NCBI GenBank assembly: GCA_965145485.1
Contig: CBCTCU010000001.1
Location: 117,738-181,737, forward strand
Source: CABQCM01 sp965145485
GTDB lineage: Bacteria; Bacillota; Clostridia; Oscillospirales; Acutalibacteraceae
Direction of reading: 5' to 3'
DNA length: 64,000 nt
The position numbers and the translations under genes are program-made. Numbering within the stretch: the first letter of the stretch is position 1; every line of letters begins with the position of its first letter. A model generated the notes under the pieces. The model was not told where the DNA came from. It did not search any database and saw nothing but the letters and a program-made list of their open reading frames with translations. Below, piece by piece: positions 55,242 through 61,408 of this stretch.

Positions 55242-55931
55242 TTATCCCAGATTCAAACGGTCTATCCACGCGGTAACCTCACTGTGCGCATTGCCAAGAT
55301 CCCTTTCGGTAATCGCGAGCCCTTCTAACAGGGTAGCTCCCGCTGCGCTTGCCTCCAGACCGGAGAGGCTTCTTCCAAAACCGCCGCTGGAGCTGGTGTT
55401 AAAAGGAATCAGCGTCTTGCCGGTGAAGTCATAGGACTCTAAGAACGTATAGACTACCATGGGGGCGTCGCTCCACCAATTGGGATACCCCACGAAGATC
55501 ACGTCATAGCGATCCCAGTTGTCCACCCGGTCCGCCAGCTCCGGTCGTGCGTCGTCCGCCTGCTCCTGCTGTGCAATGTCCAATAGTTCGTTGTAATCGT
55601 CTGAATATGGGGTCGCCGGGGCAATTTCAAACAGGTCGCCGCCGGTTTCCTGCTGAATCACCTGAGCTAGCTGCTCGGTATTGCCTGACCAGGAGAAATA
55701 AGCAATCAGTATTCCGCCGGTTTCCGATGGGGGTTGTGTTGCTTCCGCGGGCGTCTGAGAGCTGGAGGGCGCTTGCCCAGCGGACACCTCAGAGGTCTGC
55801 GTGGACGGCTCGGAAGACGGGGCGGAAGGTTCGGAAGAATCGTTGTCGCTCGAAGAGGGGGTTCCTCCGCTGCAGGCAGCAAGGGAAAAGATCAGTGCCA
55901 ACGAAAGCAGGAGAGAAAACGTTTTTTTCAT
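55242..55931 (-). CDS. Flavodoxin-domain lipoprotein 1
   Basis: 229 residues. Signal peptide with lipobox FSLAAC (Cys20) and a Ser/Pro/Thr linker to about residue 72. The flavodoxin fold begins with ILIAYFSWSGNTEQLA, whose SWSGNT is the FMN-phosphate loop, followed by YDVIFVGYPNWWSDAPM, where Trp can cover the flavin. A flavodoxin tethered outside the membrane is unusual, as these are normally cytoplasmic. ATG 55931 has AAAGGAA upstream. Sits between the acetyltransferase and the DUF4405 gene. Confidence 0.9.
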   Translation of the reverse strand: MKKTFSLLLSLALIFSLAACSGGTPSSSDNDSSEPSAPSSEPSTQTSEVSAGQAPSSSQTPAEATQPPSETGGILIAYFSWSGNTEQLAQVIQQETGGDLFEIAPATPYSDDYNELLDIAQQEQADDARPELADRVDNWDRYDVIFVGYPNWWSDAPMVVYTFLESYDFTGKTLIPFNTSSSGGFGRSLSGLEASAAGATLLEGLAITERDLGNAHSEVTAWIDRLNLG

Positions 55932-55985
55932 GCTCAACCATTCCTTTCTTCTTTTCTCTGAAAGAGCGGCCAATGGATTGCTTCC

Positions 55986-56585
55986 TTAACGCATTTCTTT
56001 TGAGACGGGTGGATTCCACTTTTTCATCCGGCAGGGATTCCCGCAGGCGACGGCGTTGTCCGGAATGGACCCAGTTACCACGCTCCCCGCGCCGATGACC
56101 ACATTGTCCCCAATCGTGACACCGGGAAGAATGATACTGCCGCCGCCGATCCAGGTGAAACTTCCGATCTTTACCGGCGCCGTCTGCGTCTTTATCGCGG
56201 CCGTCCCATTCTCTTCTATCCAAAATCGTTCGGCGCCGTCTAGGGCGTGAAAAGCGGTATATATTTTTACATCCGGGCCAATCACGGTATTCTCGCCAAT
56301 GACAATGGAGGCAGTATCCAGCAGCGTACAGTGCATGTTCATAAAGCTGTTGTCCGCCAGATGAATGTTATATCCGTAATCCACATAGACCGGCTGGTTC
56401 ACACGGGCGTTCCTACCCAGCTGCCCGAATAGTTCGGACAAAACCCGGCTGCGTTCCTCCATATTATCGGCAGGCAGACTGTTATAGGTTTGCATCAGAT
56501 TCTTTGCCCGGTTTTGCTGCTTTCTGAGCTCCAAATCCCGGGCGTCGTAAATTTGCCCGCTCTGCTTCTTCTCAAATTCGGTCAT
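55986..56585 (-). CDS. Maltose/galactoside O-acetyltransferase-type hexapeptide protein
   Basis: 199 residues; left-handed beta-helix with NIHLADNSFMNMHCTLLDT, IVIGENTVIGPDVKIYTAFHAL (active-site His), and VTIGDNVVIGAGSVVTGSIP. CGNPCRMKKW ends the domain. It transfers acetyl from acetyl-CoA to a sugar hydroxyl in the cytoplasm. AAAGGAG lies 8 bases before ATG 56585. Its place in a redox operon is unexplained, but such genes often travel with flavodoxin and AKR genes. Confidence 0.92.
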   Translation of the reverse strand: MTEFEKKQSGQIYDARDLELRKQQNRAKNLMQTYNSLPADNMEERSRVLSELFGQLGRNARVNQPVYVDYGYNIHLADNSFMNMHCTLLDTASIVIGENTVIGPDVKIYTAFHALDGAERFWIEENGTAAIKTQTAPVKIGSFTWIGGGSIILPGVTIGDNVVIGAGSVVTGSIPDNAVACGNPCRMKKWNPPVSKEMR

Positions 56586-56622
56586 CGGTTTTACTCCTTT
56601 GCTTTTGACCATGCGCTTCTGA

Positions 56623-57156
56623 TTACAGCCGGTTTCCCAGGTCATACGCCCGCTGCGGGAAAGGGGAGTGCTGCGTCATGGAGGGCGTACCGTAGCCAGC
56701 GCCCAGCACCATCCCCATGTCTTCCAGATTTAAGTACCTCACCAGGGTCTTATAATGGGCTTCCAGCGCCTCAAACGTCCAACTATCGCTATTCCAGGCG
56801 ACAGCCAGCAGGGCGGATTTCATGTGTTTGCGCTGGATGGAGCTGTTGAAGGCGCAGAAACGGTCAATCAAAACCTTAAGCTGGGCGGATATCCCGTAAT
56901 AGTACAGCGGTGTGACAAATACTACCATATCCGCATCCAGAATCTTCCTGCGGATTCCTTCCACATCGTCTTTTTGTACGCAGGGACCTTCATATCCGCA
57001 ATGGATACACCCGGTGCAGGGATGGATATCGGCGTGAGCGGCGTCGATGACCTCTACCGCATGGCCGGCCTTCTCCGCTCCCTGCTGAAAGCGGTCCGCC
57101 AGCAGGTTGGATGATCCGTTTTTGTTGGGGCTGCCCTCCAAAACAACGATTTTCAA
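56623..57156 (-). CDS. Iron-sulfur flavoprotein-like NAD(P)H oxidoreductase
   Basis: 177 residues. VVLEGSPNKNGSSNLLADRF is the FMN phosphate loop of the NADPH-dependent FMN reductase/flavodoxin-like family. HPCTGCIHCGYEGPC (residues ~46-60) gives CX2CX2CX5C, the compact 4Fe-4S motif of Isf proteins. FVTPLYYYGISAQLKVLIDRF completes the fold. No signal peptide, so cytoplasmic. It could move electrons from ferredoxin or NADH to small acceptors. Lies 13 bases after the aldo/keto reductase. Confidence 0.9.
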   Translation of the reverse strand: MKIVVLEGSPNKNGSSNLLADRFQQGAEKAGHAVEVIDAAHADIHPCTGCIHCGYEGPCVQKDDVEGIRRKILDADMVVFVTPLYYYGISAQLKVLIDRFCAFNSSIQRKHMKSALLAVAWNSDSWTFEALEAHYKTLVRYLNLEDMGMVLGAGYGTPSMTQHSPFPQRAYDLGNRL

Positions 57157-57169
57157 TGTCCACGCCTCC

Positions 57170-58111
57170 TTATTTCATTTCCTTTTCCCAGCCGCAGATG
57201 ACGTCCAACGGCGTGTCGCCGGCCAAACGCTCCATGGTCTGTATGTCGTCTGCGGTCAGTTCCAAAGCGGCGGCCCCGGCGGCCTCCTCCACCTGATATG
57301 CCTTGGTCACGCCGACGATGGGCAGGGTGCCCTTGGCAATGGCCCAGGCCACAGCCAGCTGCGCAATGGTAGCGCCATGCCTGCCGGCAATCTCCTTTAA
57401 GCCCGCGTTCAGTTTTTCCAACTGGGGCAGCATGGGATTGTATACGGCGCCCCGGTCGGAGTCCGCCGGGAAGGGGTGCTTTGTATCATACTTGCCCGAC
57501 AGCGCCCCCTGCTCCAGCACCATATAGGAGAAGAAGATGATGCCGTTCTCCTTACAATAGTCCAGGATACCGGAAGTCTCGGAGGAACGATTTAGGAGGC
57601 TGTAGTGGTTCTGAATAGCCGAGATTTTCAGCCCCTCTTTTTCCAGAATCGCTGCTGCCTCTCTGATTTCCGCCATGCTATGGTTGGACAGCCCAATGTA
57701 GCCGATTTTGCCGCTCTTGGCCAGGGGAATCAGCTTACGAATCCATTCCGGCGCGCCCACGGGGTTATGAATCCAATAGAAATCCATATAATCGGTGCCC
57801 AGTAGCTTGGCGCTGGTCTCATACATCGCCGTCACCGCATTGTCCGAAGTAGGATTGGCGCACTGCGGCGTAAACTTGTCGGAAAGGAAGTAGCTGTCGC
57901 GGGGGACCGTGTGCAGAAATTCCCCCAAAATTTTCTCCGAAGCGCCCATGCCGTAAACATAGGCGGTATCCCACAGGTTCAGACCTGCTTTCATGGCTGC
58001 GTCAAACGCCGGACGCAGTTGAGCGGCGGTCAGATTCCCGCCAAAGGTCCCGTCGTTTCCCCAGGCCCAGGCGCCCAGCGCAATCTTCGGCAATTGCTTG
58101 TTTTGTTCCAT
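57170..58111 (-). CDS. Aldo/keto reductase
   Basis: 313 residues. Tetrad complete: Asp/Tyr in LWDTAYVYGMG, Lys in FLSDKFTP, His in DFYWIHNP. LAVAWAIAKGTLPIVGVTK near 240 belongs to the cofactor site. Distinct from the second reductase at 51.7 kb. It follows the cyclophilin-like lipoprotein by 46 bases in the flavodoxin operon. Substrate unknown. Confidence 0.93.
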   Translation of the reverse strand: MEQNKQLPKIALGAWAWGNDGTFGGNLTAAQLRPAFDAAMKAGLNLWDTAYVYGMGASEKILGEFLHTVPRDSYFLSDKFTPQCANPTSDNAVTAMYETSAKLLGTDYMDFYWIHNPVGAPEWIRKLIPLAKSGKIGYIGLSNHSMAEIREAAAILEKEGLKISAIQNHYSLLNRSSETSGILDYCKENGIIFFSYMVLEQGALSGKYDTKHPFPADSDRGAVYNPMLPQLEKLNAGLKEIAGRHGATIAQLAVAWAIAKGTLPIVGVTKAYQVEEAAGAAALELTADDIQTMERLAGDTPLDVICGWEKEMK

Positions 58112-58157
58112 CTTTGTTTCCTCCGTTTTTTAAGCCAAAGCCGCTTTCTTTCCACGA

Positions 58158-58715
58158 TTAATCTACAGCGGTGACGGTGATTGTTCCGGACATCTGGCTG
58201 ACCAGTTCCCCGCCGGAAACTGCCTGCCCCAGCTCATACAACGAGGAATTTACGCTATATTCGCCGTAGAACATCACCACGTCTCCCCAGGGCGCATAGT
58301 AGGCCAGCGTCCCGGCGCCGGATTGCGCCAGCGGGGAATCGCTGGTATCCAGCTCCTGCGGCGGGTAAAAGATCTTCTCGTTGGTGCTGAAATTCTCCAC
58401 TTCACAGGTAAGGGGAAGCTGCTCATAGAGGGAGGCTGCGGCCGTCCCGTCGTTGAGCTCGTAGATAACGATGTTGTCGCCGAAGCGCACCGAGATCCGC
58501 CGCACGGTGCTTCCCGGCTCTTCCCCCTCCGATGATGCGTAAGACATTTCGTCCGCAGAAGAGGGTTCGGTCGATGCCACCGGCTGAGACGAGGCCCCCA
58601 TTTCAGCGGCGGAGGAATCCGATGCGGATGCCGCTGGTTCCTGGCTGCCGGTTCCGCAGGCGGAAAGAGCAAAGGCCATCAGGCCCAATAGCAGCGCGTT
58701 AAACAACTTTTTCAT
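58158..58715 (-). CDS. Cyclophilin-like lipoprotein
   Basis: 185 residues. Signal peptide with lipobox FALSAC (Cys20) and an acidic/Ser-rich linker to about 65. The domain (VRFGDNIVIYELNDGTAAASLYEQLPLTCEVENF, LAYYAPWGDVVMFYGEY) fits the cyclophilin-like beta-barrel family found beside flavodoxins and reductases. Prolyl isomerase residues are not evident. It follows the first flavodoxin gene by 18 bases. Confidence 0.85.
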   Translation of the reverse strand: MKKLFNALLLGLMAFALSACGTGSQEPAASASDSSAAEMGASSQPVASTEPSSADEMSYASSEGEEPGSTVRRISVRFGDNIVIYELNDGTAAASLYEQLPLTCEVENFSTNEKIFYPPQELDTSDSPLAQSGAGTLAYYAPWGDVVMFYGEYSVNSSLYELGQAVSGGELVSQMSGTITVTAVD

Positions 58716-58733
58716 TTCGAAAGCCTCCTGATA

Positions 58734-59462
58734 TCAATAGCCAAGCCCTGTGATCCAGCTTTGTATGTCGCTCTGGGAGGAAGAAGCTTCCTCCTCGTAG
58801 CAATCGAAGATGTCATCCGAAATTACTGCGTCCGGCGCAGCCTCAGTGATGATCTCCACGCTTCTGGCCAGGCCGCCGGTGCCGTGCGAGCAAAACAGGT
58901 ATACTTGCTTGCCGGAGAGATCGTTCTGCTCCAGGAAGGTCAGCAGGGCCATCGGCACGCCGTACCACCAGTTGGGGTAGCCCAAAAACACCGTATCGTA
59001 TTGCTCTAGATTCTCAACGTTGGCCGCGAGCTCCGGCCGGGCGTTATCGCCGCGCTCTTGGTTGGCACGGGCCAGGCAGTCGTCCCAGTCGCTGGGATAC
59101 GGGTCGGTCACCCGGATCGAGAACAGATCGCCTCCGGTTTCCTCCTGCACCCAGCCCGCCAGCTGTTGCACATTGCCGGGCGGAATTACACTGGGGGAAG
59201 CAACGGCGTCCACATCCTCCGCCAGAACCGCATTGTCTGACCAGGAGAAATAGGCTACCAGGATATGGCCGCCCTGTTCTCCGGTCTCTTGTCCCTCTGA
59301 TTCCGACGCAGTGGGGCCGGACGTTTCTGCTTCCGCCGAGCCGCTATCCGGCGTGGCTGGACTGGACTGCCCGGAACTGCCGCTCTCGGTTCCTGTCAAC
59401 CCACACGCTGCGAGGGAAAAAATCATGGCCATCGCTAGAAGAAAAGAAAGGAATTTTTTCAT
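58734..59462 (-). CDS. Flavodoxin-domain lipoprotein 2
   Basis: 242 residues. Lipobox FSLAAC (Cys20), linker to about residue 68. The fold starts with HILVAYFSWSDNAVLAEDVDAV. The usual FMN loop is widened by an insertion, ending in PPGNVQQLAGWVQEETGG, as in the Flavodoxin_4-type group. YDTVFLGYPNWWYGVPMALLTFL follows. GGGAGG lies 8 bases before ATG 59462. First gene of the operon running to 54525, driven by the promoter at 59528-59556. Confidence 0.9.
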   Translation of the reverse strand: MKKFLSFLLAMAMIFSLAACGLTGTESGSSGQSSPATPDSGSAEAETSGPTASESEGQETGEQGGHILVAYFSWSDNAVLAEDVDAVASPSVIPPGNVQQLAGWVQEETGGDLFSIRVTDPYPSDWDDCLARANQERGDNARPELAANVENLEQYDTVFLGYPNWWYGVPMALLTFLEQNDLSGKQVYLFCSHGTGGLARSVEIITEAAPDAVISDDIFDCYEEEASSSQSDIQSWITGLGY

Positions 59463-59527
59463 TTGCACTGCCTCCCGTCCAAATCAGAAAATGCCAACCT
59501 GTGTGGTTTCTATCTTTCTTTTGTTCT

Positions 59528-59592
59528 ATTATAGAGGAGGGCACAGATAATGTCTAATACCTATCTTTTATCTTTTTTCATACGTTTTTTCT
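59528..59592 (-). promoter_or_regulatory. Promoter with shared 40-bp upstream element, copy B
   Basis: Minus strand TAGACA (59556-59551), 17-base spacer, TATAAT (59533-59528). The region 59551-59592 is the second copy of the element found at 48754-48795. It drives the flavodoxin operon. Confidence 0.8.
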
Positions 59593-59898
59593 ATGGATGA
59601 TACAATGATCTCTCAGGCAACGAGCCCTAGAAATCCCACGAAACCATCTTTCTTCCATGGCTTTGACTGGGAGCGAATCGAGCCGCACTGACGCATTGTC
59701 AGCAAGCTGTTCGGCTGGCATAAGGCACTGGGATTTCGTGTGGGGAAATGGCCCTCCATGCAGGACCTTTCTGCCGCAGGCCGATGGAGCCCTACGACCG
59801 GCTTAGCGCCGGTTATACCGCTGATACCACCGATCATGTGGAATCGGTCATACAAGACCCGTTTGACAAAGGAGGAAAGGTATGGTATATTAGAGCCG

Positions 59899-59914
59899 GT
59901 TAGATATAACTAAC
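59899..59914. promoter_or_regulatory. GTTAG-N6-CTAAC palindrome 1
   Basis: GTTAG (59899-59903), ATATAA, CTAAC (59910-59914). The same arms and spacing occur at 61183 and 61342. It sits about 110 bases before the regulator gene and is a candidate operator for that DtxR-like protein. Confidence 0.65.
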
Positions 59915-59989
59915 TCACAGTTCCCTAAAGCCTGCAAGAGTATATGGAAAACGATGCCGTTCCGCTGTATAAAAGCGGATAGGCTTGTT

Positions 59990-59999
59990 TTGTATACAA
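59990..59999. promoter_or_regulatory. Palindrome TTGTATACAA before the regulator
   Basis: Perfect 10-base palindrome 26 bases before the start codon, within the likely leader or promoter. Possible autoregulatory site. Confidence 0.35.
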
Positions 60000-60024
60000 C
60001 TATTATGGGAAGAGGGGATTTTTT

Positions 60025-60864
60025 ATGCCTGGAAAACTTTCTGCGATTCAGATACAGCTTCTGCTGTATTTCCTGGAAGCAGAACCGAAAAAGCGGACGG
60101 TGACCGACGCGGCCCGGTATCTGAATAAACCGAAGTCTACCATGACGCATATACTGGACAGTCTGGATGAACTGGCACTGATGGAGCGCGTGGAAGCAAG
60201 AAAATCGGCGTTAACAGCGGCCGGAAAGAGCATGGCACAGGAGCTCCTGCACCGCCGGAAAATCCTCGAACAGTATATGCAGTATCAGGATATCCCGCCC
60301 GCCCAGATAAAAGAAAATGCCATGTTGGCGCTGTCGGCGGGATTCTCCGACCAGTTCATGGAGCGTCTGGCCGAACAGGAGGGACGCATGCGTCTCAAGG
60401 AGATCTTTGCCGGACGCCAAGACTTTCACGGCGGGGATATCTGCAATTACCTCAAGGATGGAAGCTACTACTTCCCGTTCATTATCTACCGGGAGCAGAT
60501 TAAAAACCACAACAACCTCTCCATGGCGAACCGGGGCTTTGAGAATCCCTGTGAGTTGATCGTGAAGGATCACGAGGGGCTGGTGTATCTGGCGGTGAAA
60601 ACCGTGTCCGCCGAGTCCATGTCCAGCGGCAAGAAGATGGAGGGCCGGTTGAACAAAATGCAGTATCTGTATGACGGCGAATTCCGAGACGGCGGGATCG
60701 ACGGGAGGTATGTGTATTTCCCGATGACGGCGCTGAACTTTATCGCCATGGGAAAAGGCCGGGATACCCTGCTGCACGGCAGCGTCTGCCTGAAAATGCA
60801 GTGCAGCGTTGGGGATATGCATATGCCGGAGAGCACAGCAGTCTTCACCATGTTCATCCACTAA
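60025..60864 (+). CDS. DtxR/MarR-like winged-helix transcriptional regulator
   Basis: 279 residues. The N-terminal winged helix (TVTDAARYLNKPKSTMTHILDSLDELALMERV) precedes LTAAGKSMAQELLHRRKILEQYM and IKENAMLALSAGFSDQFMERL, which follows the DtxR/MntR pattern (LTxxG..LAxxLxxRHxLLExFL) and places it near metal-responsive regulators. The C-terminal ~120 residues are not recognised. GAGGGGA precedes ATG 60025. It diverges from the flavodoxin operon and faces a NEAT-protein gene, with GTTAG-N6-CTAAC sites on both sides; iron or haem sensing is inferred. Confidence 0.75.
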   Translation: MPGKLSAIQIQLLLYFLEAEPKKRTVTDAARYLNKPKSTMTHILDSLDELALMERVEARKSALTAAGKSMAQELLHRRKILEQYMQYQDIPPAQIKENAMLALSAGFSDQFMERLAEQEGRMRLKEIFAGRQDFHGGDICNYLKDGSYYFPFIIYREQIKNHNNLSMANRGFENPCELIVKDHEGLVYLAVKTVSAESMSSGKKMEGRLNKMQYLYDGEFRDGGIDGRYVYFPMTALNFIAMGKGRDTLLHGSVCLKMQCSVGDMHMPESTAVFTMFIH

Positions 60865-60902
60865 AACGGGGGGGGTCAAGGAGTAAATAAAAATTTTTTG
60901 AA

Positions 60903-60994
60903 CCAGGTTTGGTACAAGTCCGTGCTTGCGTGCTGATGTGGGATTGCGGCGCTTTTTTATGTCGAAAAGAGCTGTTTGGCCCAGGCTTGGTACA
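60903..60994 (+). repeat. Two copies of CCAGGYTTGGTACA
   Basis: 14 bases at 60903-60916 and 60981-60994 differ at one position; the distance is 78 bases. The second copy is just before the promoter at 61004. Confidence 0.6.
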
Positions 60995-61003
60995 GCGATT
61001 CGA

Positions 61004-61032
61004 TTGACAGGAAAGGGGCGGCTCGTTATACT
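61004..61032 (+). promoter_or_regulatory. Strong promoter upstream of the NEAT gene
   Basis: TTGACA (61004-61009), 17-base spacer, TATACT (61027-61032). It would give a leader of about 370 bases containing two GTTAG palindromes. Confidence 0.85.
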
Positions 61033-61182
61033 GAATGTGCTTTAGGGAAACTACGGATTATTTTTTATCGATTCACGAGGCAGAACACATGTCGGCAGGG
61101 GGAGAGATTTTTCCAAACTTGAAACTTTGCACCACATGCAATGCCTCCAAAAATATTCCATAAGGAGCAATTTTAAAGGTAG

Positions 61183-61198
61183 GTTAGCGAGCGCTAAC
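61183..61198. promoter_or_regulatory. GTTAG-N6-CTAAC palindrome 2
   Basis: GTTAGCGAGCGCTAAC, a perfect 16-base palindrome (18 with flanking G and C), 145 bases downstream of the 61004 promoter's start. Confidence 0.7.
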
Positions 61199-61341
61199 CC
61201 AAGGGCGCTTCTGCATGATGGTAAAGGATATACCAGGATAAGCGAGCGCACAGCTCGATACCCTGACCAGAATCCAATAGAAGGAGGAGCACATGAGCCA
61301 TATATACCGATCGCCGTAGGGCGAATATATTTTTTTATTGA

Positions 61342-61357
61342 GTTAGATTCTACTAAC
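61342..61357. promoter_or_regulatory. GTTAG-N6-CTAAC palindrome 3
   Basis: GTTAG, ATTCTA, CTAAC; 52 bases before the NEAT-protein start. Third copy with identical arms and spacing. Confidence 0.68.
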
Positions 61358-61408
61358 CCAAACATCGACCTTCCTCTTTGGAGGAATCTTGAAACGGAGG
61401 TATCAACG

